From Acidocella facilis ATCC 35904 (GTDB lineage Bacteria > Pseudomonadota > Alphaproteobacteria > Acetobacterales > Acetobacteraceae), in assembly GCF_000687875.1 (NCBI RefSeq), contig NZ_JHYG01000006.1, positions 1 through 64,000 of the forward strand: a stretch of 64,000 bases of DNA. The letters run 5' to 3'. The notes beneath the pieces are model-generated. The model saw only the letters and a program-made list of their open reading frames with translations. It ran no database searches and was not told the origin of the DNA. The first letter of the stretch is position 1. Each line of letters begins with the position of its first letter. This document shows, in pieces, positions 27,416 to 36,441 of the stretch. Made by a program: the position numbers and the translations under genes.

Positions 27416-27680
27416 TCAGGGCTCCTGTTTCGGCTGGGCGTGGGCCAGGATGGGCCGGGCGATGCGGCGTGGCAATATCATGTGGGCGCTGGCGCAGCGC
27501 GGTGCCATTTGCGTTTCCACCGCCCGCCAAGGCTCGATTGGAACAGACCGGATGCAAGGGCGCAGGCGCGGCACAAAATTTGCATTGTAATACCGCGGGC
27601 CATCGCTCTTCCCGGGCGCTGCTGCCTATTGCCAATCCCGGCCCTTCTCCGGAGGGCCTCACAAAGATAAGGACGCGGAC

Positions 27681-28448
27681 TTGCACGCAGCGATTGATCG
27701 GCACCGCCAAGACTGGGAGGCGCCGGAACTCGGCCTGCCCCAGGCCACGATCATAGCCATCCTCCTGGTGGCCTTGATCTCCCTGGCGGCTTTATGGGTA
27801 ACGCTCGGCATAAAGCCGAAAACCGTTCCACAAACCATCCAGGTGACGCAGGCCAGCCTGACCAGCCTGCCACAACCCAAGCCGCCACCGCCGCCGCCGC
27901 CGAAAATCGTGCCCCCGCCCAAGCCGGTGCCGGCGGTGATCCCGAAGCCGCCGCCGGTGCCGAGCAAGATCGTGGTGGCGACGAAACCGCCCCCGCCGGT
28001 GCATCACGTCATCAAGCCGCCGCCGCCGCGGCCGGTGGTGCATCACACCCCGGCGCCGCCAAAGCCGCAGCCGCCGCAGCCGGCCGTGCGCACCACGCCG
28101 GCCCCGCCGCCCCCGCATCCGGCCCCTCCGGCCGCGGCGCCGACCAGCGGCATCGGCCCCTACGGCGCCACCATGCACGCGATCATCCAGGCCAATCAAA
28201 GCGTGCCGCCAGGCATTTCTCAGATGGGGCTGTCGGGAACGGCGGTGATCAAGATCGAGGTCGATCCGAGCGGCCGGGTCATCGCTGTCAGCCTGGTGCG
28301 CTCCAGCGGCAATCCGCTGATTGATAAGACCGCGCTGGACCATGCGCGTGAGGCGCATTTCCCGGCTTTCAACAGCAATATGCCGGGCTCCGCCTTGACC
28401 TTCGAGGTGCCGGTTGAGATCAGCCCTGGCGATGGTGGCGATGATTAA
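27681..28448 (+). CDS. tonB: TonB-family energy transducer
   Basis: A 255-residue TonB-like protein that would carry proton-motive-force energy from ExbB/ExbD to outer-membrane receptors. One N-terminal membrane anchor (about residues 22-44, IIAILLVALISLAALWVTLG) is followed by a periplasmic spacer of proline/lysine repeats (about 60-150) and a C-terminal TonB domain (about 160-250; GTAVIKIEVDPSGRVIAVSL, SSGNPLIDKTALDHAREAHF). The start is TTG at 27681, with AAGGA 8 bases upstream; no ATG lies before the membrane segment. It opens a 21-kb same-strand run whose other genes include a receptor and exbB/exbD. Terminator at 28520. Confidence 0.9.
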   Translation: MHAAIDRHRQDWEAPELGLPQATIIAILLVALISLAALWVTLGIKPKTVPQTIQVTQASLTSLPQPKPPPPPPPKIVPPPKPVPAVIPKPPPVPSKIVVATKPPPPVHHVIKPPPPRPVVHHTPAPPKPQPPQPAVRTTPAPPPPHPAPPAAAPTSGIGPYGATMHAIIQANQSVPPGISQMGLSGTAVIKIEVDPSGRVIAVSLVRSSGNPLIDKTALDHAREAHFPAFNSNMPGSALTFEVPVEISPGDGGDD

Positions 28449-28827
28449 AATTTCTTTTCGCGCGAACGGACGAGCCTAAAATCTGAACAGCAAGAGCCTA
28501 TTTTTTAGAGACTCGATCAAATGCCCGCCCTCACCAGGGCGGGCATTTTCTTTTGGCGGATGGCGCCGCCGAAAGTCGCCTCTTTTAGGTGCATGCAATG
28601 TACTGCAGTTTTAGACATATTCCCACTCATTACGTGATGCACTAGACATAAACGCAATGCTGCAAGCGTGCATTCGGAAATCTTATAATTAATTGCGTTA
28701 ATTTTTATCGCGAAGCTGAATCGAAGCGTGGGCTTGGCATCATGCTTGCTCTTTAGGTCCCAATGTCTCGCTGGGCCCCTTGCATAAGGGGTTGAGCAGA
28801 TGGGGATCAACAACAAGAGGCTTCGTA
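28449..28827 (+). other. Intergenic region between tonB and the TonB-dependent receptor
   Basis: It contains a strong terminator near 28520. An unusually AT-rich stretch follows (about 28600-28720) with the inverted repeat AATTAA-N5-TTAATT at 28687-28703, a candidate operator. A small hairpin CCCCTT-GCAT-AAGGGG (28776-28791) lies just before the receptor ribosome site. I see no convincing Fur box and no coding sequence on either strand. Confidence 0.5.
28520..28547 (+). terminator. Terminator downstream of tonB
   Basis: Arms AATGCCCGCCCT/AGGGCGGGCATT around a 4-base loop, followed by TTCTTTT. About 70 bp after the tonB stop, separating it from the receptor transcript. Confidence 0.85.
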
Positions 28828-31269
28828 ATGAAGAATAAGGCGAGCAACCTTCGAAAGCATTTATTGCTGTTTACGGCGTGCAGCTTTGTCGGCGCCGCAT
28901 CCATGGATCATGTCGCGCATGCGCAGAGCGCCGCGACGACGGAAGATCCGGTGATCGTGCCGGGCCTTGGCAGCGCCAGCGGCTCCAGCGCGTACGAGAT
29001 TCAAAAGGTTCACATCCTCTATAAGAAGAATCTTCTGAAGGAGAAGGATCTCCCCAGCTCCATCACCGTGCTCGACGATAAGAGCGTGGCACGCGTGAAC
29101 CCCACCATGGGGTCCATCCAGACCTTGCTGAAACAATCGCCTTCCGTCACCGCCTACGCGCAGGGGCCGGGCCAGAGCGCGCCGACTTTGGCCGTTCGTG
29201 GTGTGAAGAATGACGAGCTGGCGGAAACGCTGAACGGCGTGCCGATCACCAGCCTGTTGGGTGGCGCCGGGGATTATCTCTCCAACAATGTCAGCGCGCC
29301 GATCACGCTGCCGGAAATCGATTCAGCCACGGTCTATCCGGGCGTGGCGCCACCGGAGCGTCAGGGCTTCGGCACTGTCGGCGGCACCATCGCCTACACG
29401 GCAAAGGCGCCGACCGACAAGCCCTACGCTGAACTCGAAGGGGGCTATGGCTCTTTCGACACCTCCCATTTCGGTTTCACCATCAACACCGGCAAATGGT
29501 ATGATGGCGTCGACGCGCCAAAGACCCTGCTGCTTTACGACCAGAGTGAAACCGCCGGCTATGTAGCCAATACTCCGGCGCATTATCATAATTTCCTGTT
29601 CAATACGGTAAAACCGTTTGACGACGGCTTGACCCAGGTCGGGTTGCTGGTGATCTTCAACCAGGGTAACGGCACGATTCAAAGTGAGCCGACGCCGACC
29701 GCGCTGATCGACAAATATGGCTGGAACTATAATTTCCCGACCAATCTCGGCTATTACAATCAGGCCGGAAAATTCCTGACCACGATCCTGAGCGATAAGA
29801 GCTATATCAACCAATATCTGGATTTCCAGGGTTCGGTATTCTATATCCACCAGGACCAGAAGACTGATTCTTATTGCGCCCCCTCCACGACCGATGGCAG
29901 CCTGCCCTACGCGGTCAATGTGCAATGCCCGTATAATTTCTACGGCGACGTCGGGCCGGGATCGAACTTCCAGTCTTCCGCCTTCAACTACAACCCAACG
30001 GCGGCATTTGGCAGCCCGCAAGCCGGCGAATCGTCTGAGTTCACCCATAATTGGGGGAACACTTACGGTTTCACGCCGCAGCTGAATATCCATCTGCCCC
30101 ACAACACGATCGCGATCGGCGGCCTGATCGCGAAGCAGACCTCGAGTGGGACGCAATATATTTACGGCAGCGATTTGGCGCAGCAGAACCAGATCAACGG
30201 CTATGATTCCTCCGTTTTCGGTGGCGGCTATCAGCGCTCCGTCTATGTCGGCTATATTTCGGATAAGATCGATCTGTTGAACAACAAGCTGCATATCGAG
30301 CCGGCCTTCCGGGTCACCTCGGCCTACACCAGCAACATCGTGCAGCAGAATTTCAGCGCGGCCACAGGGAAATACCAGAACTTCACCAAAGTCGGCGAAC
30401 CCTATATCGGCATTTCTTACGATCTACCGTGGCATCTGACGCCTTATGCGACCTACGGCAAGGGCTCGCTGTTCTCACCTGTCTCGGATTACGGCTCGGG
30501 CTCAAATCCGCTTGCGGGCTCTGAAACCGCGCCAACCCCGGAAATCGTGCATATGTATGAGGCGGGGCTGCGCTATGATACGCCCAACCTTTATCTGAGC
30601 GCCGACTATTTCTATCAAAAGGTGAACGACGCCTTCTCCTTCTATGAAAACTATCTCACCGGCACCTCCTACTACGCCAACCAGGGCGGCTTTCTGGTGC
30701 GCGGCGTCGAGGTCGCGGGCAAGGCACGCCTGACGCCGGCGGTCACGCTCTCCGGAAACTTCTCCTATAATAACACCGACTATACCGACAGCGCCTTCGA
30801 GTTCGTGACCCTGGCCAACGATCAGTTTGGCTATGCCTTTAAGGGTACGCCATTCTCGAATACCCCAACCTACCTGGCCAATATCGCCCTGGATTATGAC
30901 AAGGGGCCGTGGACTGCGGAATTGTCCGCGCAATATACAGGCCGGGAAAATCAAACCTATGATATTCTGACGCCGAACGATCCCCAAAGCATGCTCTCCG
31001 GCGCCACGACAACGGATCTTCAAAACACCAACGATCCGAATTTCATCTTCAATTTCAACGCCAGCTACAAGATCCCGGTCAATACCCACAGGATCAAGAG
31101 CCTGAAAGTTGTCTTCACGGCGCTGAATATTTTCGACGTGCATTATTATACCTACAAGTATAACTCGGAGCTTGCATCGGGTGGTGTCTACTCGATCCTG
31201 CCGCAATACGAATCCGGCTTGATCGGCCCGCCGCGCTCCCTGCAGCTCGATCTTGTCGCCAAGTTCTGA
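28828..31269 (+). CDS. TonB-dependent outer-membrane receptor
   Basis: An 813-residue receptor with signal peptide (MKNKASNLRKHLLLF through AHA-Q, about 32 residues). The plug domain covers about 60-190 (LPSSITVLDDKSVARVNP, TLAVRGVKNDELAETLNGVP, IDSATVYPGVAPPERQGFG, GGTIAYTAKAP), and a 22-strand-type barrel ends in SLQLDLVAKF with the expected terminal phenylalanine. AAGAGG precedes the ATG at 28828. Its position directly before two peptide-type binding proteins, a permease operon and exbBD suggests it admits the ligand those proteins then carry. The ligand is unknown. The DNA is less GC-rich than the flanking housekeeping genes. Confidence 0.92.
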   Translation: MKNKASNLRKHLLLFTACSFVGAASMDHVAHAQSAATTEDPVIVPGLGSASGSSAYEIQKVHILYKKNLLKEKDLPSSITVLDDKSVARVNPTMGSIQTLLKQSPSVTAYAQGPGQSAPTLAVRGVKNDELAETLNGVPITSLLGGAGDYLSNNVSAPITLPEIDSATVYPGVAPPERQGFGTVGGTIAYTAKAPTDKPYAELEGGYGSFDTSHFGFTINTGKWYDGVDAPKTLLLYDQSETAGYVANTPAHYHNFLFNTVKPFDDGLTQVGLLVIFNQGNGTIQSEPTPTALIDKYGWNYNFPTNLGYYNQAGKFLTTILSDKSYINQYLDFQGSVFYIHQDQKTDSYCAPSTTDGSLPYAVNVQCPYNFYGDVGPGSNFQSSAFNYNPTAAFGSPQAGESSEFTHNWGNTYGFTPQLNIHLPHNTIAIGGLIAKQTSSGTQYIYGSDLAQQNQINGYDSSVFGGGYQRSVYVGYISDKIDLLNNKLHIEPAFRVTSAYTSNIVQQNFSAATGKYQNFTKVGEPYIGISYDLPWHLTPYATYGKGSLFSPVSDYGSGSNPLAGSETAPTPEIVHMYEAGLRYDTPNLYLSADYFYQKVNDAFSFYENYLTGTSYYANQGGFLVRGVEVAGKARLTPAVTLSGNFSYNNTDYTDSAFEFVTLANDQFGYAFKGTPFSNTPTYLANIALDYDKGPWTAELSAQYTGRENQTYDILTPNDPQSMLSGATTTDLQNTNDPNFIFNFNASYKIPVNTHRIKSLKVVFTALNIFDVHYYTYKYNSELASGGVYSILPQYESGLIGPPRSLQLDLVAKF

Positions 31270-31275
31270 ACCAAG

Positions 31276-31301
31276 GATCCCGGCGGTTCGCCGCCGGGAT
31301 C
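31276..31301 (+). other. Hairpin between receptor and binding-protein genes
   Basis: GATCCCGGCGG/CCGCCGGGATC arms around a 4-base loop, without a T run. It could be an RNA stability or partial-termination element that lets the receptor be made in excess of downstream genes. Confidence 0.5.
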
Positions 31302-31330
31302 TCCTCCGGCCTAATTTGAAGTTGAAGCTT

Positions 31331-32998
31331 ATGCGTCTCCTGGCATGCCGACCAAAACGAAAAATGATAGTGATGAATGTCCGTGCCTTCGTTTTCGCGT
31401 GCATGCTTGGGTTTGCCGCCATGCCATTTTCCGCGCGCGCCGTTCAGAATGACTGCCACACCATCGTCATCCCGCCAGGTCTTGGCATTGGCCCCGGGGC
31501 GGATGTAACGTCATTCAACCCGCTCTTCGTAACGTCTCTTTATAATCAAGAGGCGATATGGATGATGTTTGAGCAACTCATCTGGATCAATCGCAATCAC
31601 GATATCGACTGGACACGTTCGATCGCAAGCTCAATATCCACGCCCGATAACGGCAAGACCTTCGATATCACGCTGCGGCCCTGGGTATGGTCAGATGGTG
31701 TTCCGGTTACCAGCGCCGATATTCTCTATACCTACAAGCTCATTCAGAGCTACGGCCAGAATTATTCAAGCTATGGCGGCGGCGGCGTGCCGATGCTCAT
31801 CCAGAGCATGACCGCCCCGGATGCCGAGCATGTGCGGATCATCCTCAAACATGCCGTTAATCCACAATGGTTCATTCTCAACGGCATTTCCCAATTCACC
31901 CCGCTGCCGCAACATATATGGCGAAAATACACAAATAATCAGATTTGGGACGAGCAATCGAATCCAGCTTTCTTTTCTGTCGTCGATGGTCCGCTAAAAA
32001 TAAAGAAGCTGGCGATCGGGCAATATGCGGAGTTCGTGCCGAACCCGCTTTACCCTGGCGCCAAAATGCACTTTGAACGATTTTTTATGAAGTTTCAAAA
32101 TAGTGAGTCCGAAGAGCTTCAGGCGGTCCAATCTGACGATACAGATATGGGCAATGTCCCGTTCGATCTTTATAGCAAGGCTGCTGGAATGCCGGGTACA
32201 AGGCTGGTGACAATGCCGCCCTCCTATTCCTGGAACGAGCTGATTCCGAACCTGCTCAATAAATCAACGGAATTCTTCAAGGATGTCCGTGTCCGCCAGG
32301 CCCTGGCCGACGCGATCAACCAAAAAGAAATCATTCGGATCGCTTTCCATGGGCACGGTATTGAAACCTATAATCCTGTCCCGCCAGTGCCCGCCAATTT
32401 TCTATCCCCATTGGCCAAGCAAGGCGATTTTCCGGTTGGATATAACCCCGGGAAAGCGCGAATGCTGCTCAAGGCGGCCGGCTTCACCCCGGGCAAGGAT
32501 GGTATTCTTCAGAAAGACGGGCAGAGGCTGGAGTTTACTTTGCAGATTCCTGCCGGACAGGATGTACGGATTGAAATCGCTGAGCTCATCCAGCAGGATC
32601 TGAAAGCAATTGGCATAGATATGAAAGTGCAGCAGGTCGAGTTTAACGAGCTTTTGACAGCCATGGTCAGTCTGCCGCAAAGCTGGCAGGCCATCCTCAT
32701 CGCGGAGGATCTGTCGCCCTACCCGAGTGGAGAATATCTGTTCAAAACGGGTGGTTATTATAACAATAATGGTTATTCAGATAAAACAATGGATCAACTG
32801 ATCGACGAAAGTACTAACCTGCCTGGCATGCAGGCTTTGTTTGCCTACCAGGATTATGCTTCGGCGCAACAGCCGGTGATCTTTTTGCCGAATGAGGAGT
32901 ATTCCGTTCTTGCGAGAGAGAATGTTCATGGTGTTCAGGATTTCATGAACCCGCTAGGTATGTGGGCGCCGGAGAAGCTGTTTTGCACCGCGCATTGA
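31331..32998 (+). CDS. ABC transporter substrate-binding protein, SBP_bac_5 family (copy 1)
   Basis: A periplasmic binding protein of 555 residues from the first likely ATG. In-frame ATGs at 31364 and 31373 are also possible, the last giving a neat signal peptide MNVRAFVFACMLGFAAMPF with SARA cleavage. Family-5 (oligopeptide/nickel) features are FNPLFVTSLYNQEAIWMMFE, TFDITLRPWVWSDGVPVTSADI and VRVRQALADAINQKEI. It is not a lipoprotein. Mature ends carry one cysteine each (NDCHTI, KLFCTAH), also present in copy 2, suggesting a disulfide that ties the termini. Ligand unknown. Part of a TonB receptor/ABC/ExbBD cluster. Confidence 0.88.
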   Translation: MRLLACRPKRKMIVMNVRAFVFACMLGFAAMPFSARAVQNDCHTIVIPPGLGIGPGADVTSFNPLFVTSLYNQEAIWMMFEQLIWINRNHDIDWTRSIASSISTPDNGKTFDITLRPWVWSDGVPVTSADILYTYKLIQSYGQNYSSYGGGGVPMLIQSMTAPDAEHVRIILKHAVNPQWFILNGISQFTPLPQHIWRKYTNNQIWDEQSNPAFFSVVDGPLKIKKLAIGQYAEFVPNPLYPGAKMHFERFFMKFQNSESEELQAVQSDDTDMGNVPFDLYSKAAGMPGTRLVTMPPSYSWNELIPNLLNKSTEFFKDVRVRQALADAINQKEIIRIAFHGHGIETYNPVPPVPANFLSPLAKQGDFPVGYNPGKARMLLKAAGFTPGKDGILQKDGQRLEFTLQIPAGQDVRIEIAELIQQDLKAIGIDMKVQQVEFNELLTAMVSLPQSWQAILIAEDLSPYPSGEYLFKTGGYYNNNGYSDKTMDQLIDESTNLPGMQALFAYQDYASAQQPVIFLPNEEYSVLARENVHGVQDFMNPLGMWAPEKLFCTAH

Positions 32999-34644
32999 AA
33001 TATCTGCTCGCCGGCGCCGTGGCGCTGGCCGTGCATGCGCCGGCCATTGCCGGAACATCAAGCTCAATTCCTGGAAATTGTGGAACCATCATCGTCCCCA
33101 CCGGCATTGGTATTGGTGTTGGCGCGGATATCACAAACTTCAATCCTCTGCTCACCAATTCGCTTTACAATGCTGAGGCCTCGTCTTTGATGTTTCAGCC
33201 GCTATTATGGATAAGCGGCGCGACTCTTCAGATAGACTGGTCGCGTAGCATTGCCAGCTCGGTAACGACACCGGACCAGGGCACAAGTTTCGATGTGAAG
33301 ATGCGCCCTTGGGTGTGGTCTGACGGCGTGCCGGTGACAAGTGCCGATGTTGCCTATACTTGGCATTTGATCCAGGCCTTCGGCGCGACATATGCGGGCT
33401 ACGGTGGTGGGGGAATGCCCGATATCATCAAGCAGTTGCAGATTATCGGTCCCGAGGAGTTCCGCGTTGTTCTGAAGCGGCAAGTGAATCCGCAATGGTT
33501 CATCATGAACGGCTTGTCCCAGCTGTCGCCCTTGCCAGAACATGTCTGGAAACATTTTACCTCTGATGAAATCTATCAGCACCAAAGCGACGTGAAGTTT
33601 TTTCAAGTCGTGGACGGTCCTTTGAAACCGCTGGCATTGCATGTCGGGCAGGATCTGATAATGGTCCCAAATCAAAAATGGCCCTTTGCGAAGCTAAACT
33701 TCGACAGATTTATTTTTAAATTTGTGGATACCGATGGCCAGACTGTCCAGCAATTTGAGGATGGCGAGCTGGATATGATCAACATTCCCTTCGGTCTCTG
33801 GAATGCCGTGCAGCATGTTCCTGGCGCTTATATGGTCAGGCTTCCAATGCCGCTTGACTATAACGATTTGCTTCTGAATTTCCGCAATCCAAAGGTGGCG
33901 TTCTTCCGCGATGTACGTGTTCGCCAAGCCATGGAAGATGCGATTGATCAACAGGAAATGATACAGCTTATCGATCATGGCGTAGGTGCAGAGCACTGGG
34001 GCCCCGTTCCGACGCAGCCACCGACATTCCTGACACCCGCGATGCAGGCGGGCCATTATCCGGTAAGCTATGACCCCGCACATGCGCGGCAACTTTTAGA
34101 GCAGGCGGGATACAGCCCAGGTGCTGACGGAATCATGCAGAAAGACGGAAAGAAGCTTGAATTCACCTACCTTGATACCACGGGTAGTGTATTGCTGCAG
34201 CAGATCACCCTGATGACGCAGGCCTATCTGCGCCGGATCGGGATTGATATGCGGGTACGGGAAATGGAATTCAATCAGGTTATGGCGTTGCTGAACGATC
34301 CACATGCCGATTGGGAAGCGACCGGATTGGGCGGTGGCGTTGGCGATTATCCTACTGGTGAGCTCAGCTTCAAGACGGGATCTTTTGAAAATTCAGGTGG
34401 ATATTCAGATCCAACCATGGACAAGCTGATCGATGAAAGTACAAATCAACCAGGTCTAAGCGGCCTTTACGCTTATGAGACCTACGCTAGCGCGCAGCAG
34501 CCGGTGCTCTTCATGGAGCGCGAAGGTGTCGCCATGCTCGCCCATAACCGGATCAAGGGTGCCGCGCGTTTTGTCGATCAGCTCTATAATTATTATCCCG
34601 AAAAATTATATTGCGAAGCACCGCATGGGAAGGCCGCGCGATGA
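32983..34644 (+). CDS. ABC transporter substrate-binding protein, SBP_bac_5 family (copy 2)
   Basis: A paralogue of the preceding gene, about 553 residues and similar over its full length (shared GADxTxFNPL, RPWVWSDGVPVTSAD, VNPQWFI-NG-SQ, FFKDVRVRQA/FFRDVRVRQA, YSDxTMDxLIDESTN). TTG at 32983 is preferred: GGAG lies 8 bases upstream, and the start gives signal peptide MHRALKYLLAGAVALAVHA with cleavage AIA-G. TTG at 32995, overlapping the upstream stop, is an alternative. Conserved cysteines near both ends (GNCGTI, KLYCEAP). Two binding proteins for one permease set imply two ligands or a relay. Overlaps copy 1 by 16 bp. Confidence 0.88.
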   Translation: MHRALKYLLAGAVALAVHAPAIAGTSSSIPGNCGTIIVPTGIGIGVGADITNFNPLLTNSLYNAEASSLMFQPLLWISGATLQIDWSRSIASSVTTPDQGTSFDVKMRPWVWSDGVPVTSADVAYTWHLIQAFGATYAGYGGGGMPDIIKQLQIIGPEEFRVVLKRQVNPQWFIMNGLSQLSPLPEHVWKHFTSDEIYQHQSDVKFFQVVDGPLKPLALHVGQDLIMVPNQKWPFAKLNFDRFIFKFVDTDGQTVQQFEDGELDMINIPFGLWNAVQHVPGAYMVRLPMPLDYNDLLLNFRNPKVAFFRDVRVRQAMEDAIDQQEMIQLIDHGVGAEHWGPVPTQPPTFLTPAMQAGHYPVSYDPAHARQLLEQAGYSPGADGIMQKDGKKLEFTYLDTTGSVLLQQITLMTQAYLRRIGIDMRVREMEFNQVMALLNDPHADWEATGLGGGVGDYPTGELSFKTGSFENSGGYSDPTMDKLIDESTNQPGLSGLYAYETYASAQQPVLFMEREGVAMLAHNRIKGAARFVDQLYNYYPEKLYCEAPHGKAAR

Positions 34645-35594
34645 TGAAGATGATCCTCAGGCGCCTTGCGTCCTCTTGCCTGTCTCTGTTCATCCTGGTA
34701 GCACTTGTGTTTTTTCTGGCGCACCTCACGCCCGGCGGCCCCGCCTACTCAATCCTCGGGCAGAAAGCGACGCCGGAATCGGTGGCGCAGCTCAACCAGC
34801 GCCTTGGGCTGGACCAGCCCCTGCTCAAGCAATTCGGCCTCTGGATATGGCATTTGCTGCATGGGGAGCTTGGCTATTCCTATCTGCTCAACCGCCCGGT
34901 CGGGCAGCTGCTTTGGGTATATGAGAGAAACACCCTGATTTTCTATACAGTTTCCATTATCATCAGTACGGCCTTGTCGATTGCTCTGGGGCTGATTCAG
35001 GGCGTCTGGTTCGGCCGCTGGCCGGCTAAGCTGATCGGCGCGTTCCAGCTCGGCTTCTACGCTTTGCCGCCTTTTTTCGTCGCCGCGATGCTGATCCTTT
35101 GGTTCGCTGTCGATGTCCATTGGCTTCCCGCCAGCGGTATCATCGATCTTCGCGATCCGCACGCCGGTATCGCCAGCTTCGCGGCGCATCTGGTGCTGCC
35201 GGTCACCACGGTATCGCTGCTCACCGTCTCCTCCCTGTCGCGCTATTTTGGCGAGGCGGTGCATGAGGAGCTGGGGAAGGATTATGTCCGTACGGCACGT
35301 GCGAAAGGGGTGAGCTTTGCGTCGATTCTGTTCCGGCACGTGATGCGCAATGCCCTGCGGCCCCTCATTACCATCCTGGGACTCTCCTTTCCCTACATTT
35401 TCACTGGTGGTGTCATCGTGGAATCCGTTTTCAACTATCCAGGCCTGGGCTGGCTCATGTGGCGCTCGGCCTTGTCGCAGGATTATCCGATCCTGATCGC
35501 GATTGTCCTGGTCATCGGCGTGCTCACCGTGCTCGGCAATTTGCTGGCCGATCTCGTCAACGGCCTGCTGGATCCGAGGGCGAGCTATGAGTGA
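34641..35594 (+). CDS. ABC transporter permease, DppB/OppB type
   Basis: A 317-residue inner-membrane permease with six helices. It shows the N-terminal hallmark FFLAHLTPGGPAYSILG and RLGLDQPLLKQFGLW, and the cytoplasmic EAA loop (GKDYVRTARAKGVSFASILFRHVMRNAL) that contacts the ATPase. The ATG at 34641 overlaps the binding-protein TGA (ATGATGA). It forms the channel with the next permease for the ligand delivered by the tandem binding proteins. Confidence 0.92.
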   Translation: MMKMILRRLASSCLSLFILVALVFFLAHLTPGGPAYSILGQKATPESVAQLNQRLGLDQPLLKQFGLWIWHLLHGELGYSYLLNRPVGQLLWVYERNTLIFYTVSIIISTALSIALGLIQGVWFGRWPAKLIGAFQLGFYALPPFFVAAMLILWFAVDVHWLPASGIIDLRDPHAGIASFAAHLVLPVTTVSLLTVSSLSRYFGEAVHEELGKDYVRTARAKGVSFASILFRHVMRNALRPLITILGLSFPYIFTGGVIVESVFNYPGLGWLMWRSALSQDYPILIAIVLVIGVLTVLGNLLADLVNGLLDPRASYE

Positions 35595-36441
35595 GGCGGC
35601 GATGCTCAGTCTCTCAAAGTCGCTGGGCGGCCGGCTTGCCGGCAACGCGACGCTGAAGGCCGGCCTGGTTCTGAGCGGGTTGATCCTGTTCCTCGGCTTC
35701 GTGGCGCCCTTCCTCGATCCGGTGAACCCCTACACGATTCATCCTTCGCACGCCTTGCAGGCGCCGAACGGGCAGTTCCTGTTCGGTACGGATGAGCTGG
35801 GGCGGGACGCGCTGGCCTTGCTGCTCTCCGGCGGCTTCACCACCTTGATCGTGGCGCTGCCCGCGGCGCTCTTGGCTTTTTTTATCGGCGTCACCTACGG
35901 TTTCCTCTCCGGTCTCGGCCCCGCCTGGCTCGACCGACTATTGATGCGCCTGCTCGATGTGGTCCTGGCGCTGCCCAGCCTCATCGTGCTGCTGTTCTTC
36001 GCGGCGCTGGTACCGCAATCCAATTTCAATCTCATCCTGCTCTTGGGGCTGATCTCCTGGCCGAGCCTGGCGCGGCTGGTCCGCAACGAGGTGTTGGCCC
36101 AGCGCGGCCGGGACTTCATGCTGGCGGCCCGGCAATCCGGGGCGTCGTCAGCCTACCTCGCACGGGTGCATCTGCTGCGGGTGATCGCGCCGATCCTGGT
36201 GGTCAATGGCACCTTCATGATTGGCGATTCGGTTCTGGCAACCTCCGCGCTTTCCTTTTTGGGGCTTGGCGTGCAGCCGCCGCAGGAGAGCTGGGGCAGC
36301 TTGCTGCAAGGCGCGCTGGATATCGCGGCACTCGATCCGTGGTGGCTGATCCTGCCGCCCGGCCTGTTGATTTTCGGCGCGCTGCTGGCGGCGTCGCTGA
36401 CGGGGCAGGGGCTGTTGCAAATCTGGGGGAATAAGCGTTGA
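35587..36441 (+). CDS. ABC transporter permease, DppC/OppC type
   Basis: A 284-residue second permease. It has an N-terminal helix, FLFGTDELGRDALALLLSGG (the DppC G-T-D-x-x-G-R-D motif), the EAA loop around ARQSGASSAYLARVHLLRVI, and SALSFLGLGVQPPQESWGSL near the end. The ATG at 35587 overlaps the DppB-like gene by 8 bp; a later ATG at 35602 is possible. The stop overlaps the TTG of the ATPase gene (TTGA). Confidence 0.92.
   Translation: MSEAAMLSLSKSLGGRLAGNATLKAGLVLSGLILFLGFVAPFLDPVNPYTIHPSHALQAPNGQFLFGTDELGRDALALLLSGGFTTLIVALPAALLAFFIGVTYGFLSGLGPAWLDRLLMRLLDVVLALPSLIVLLFFAALVPQSNFNLILLLGLISWPSLARLVRNEVLAQRGRDFMLAARQSGASSAYLARVHLLRVIAPILVVNGTFMIGDSVLATSALSFLGLGVQPPQESWGSLLQGALDIAALDPWWLILPPGLLIFGALLAASLTGQGLLQIWGNKR

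Noticed and set aside
28449-28827. Fur box upstream of the TonB-dependent receptor
   Set aside because: The AT-rich stretch has an inverted repeat, but nothing close to the GATAAT-type hexamer array, so iron control is not claimed.
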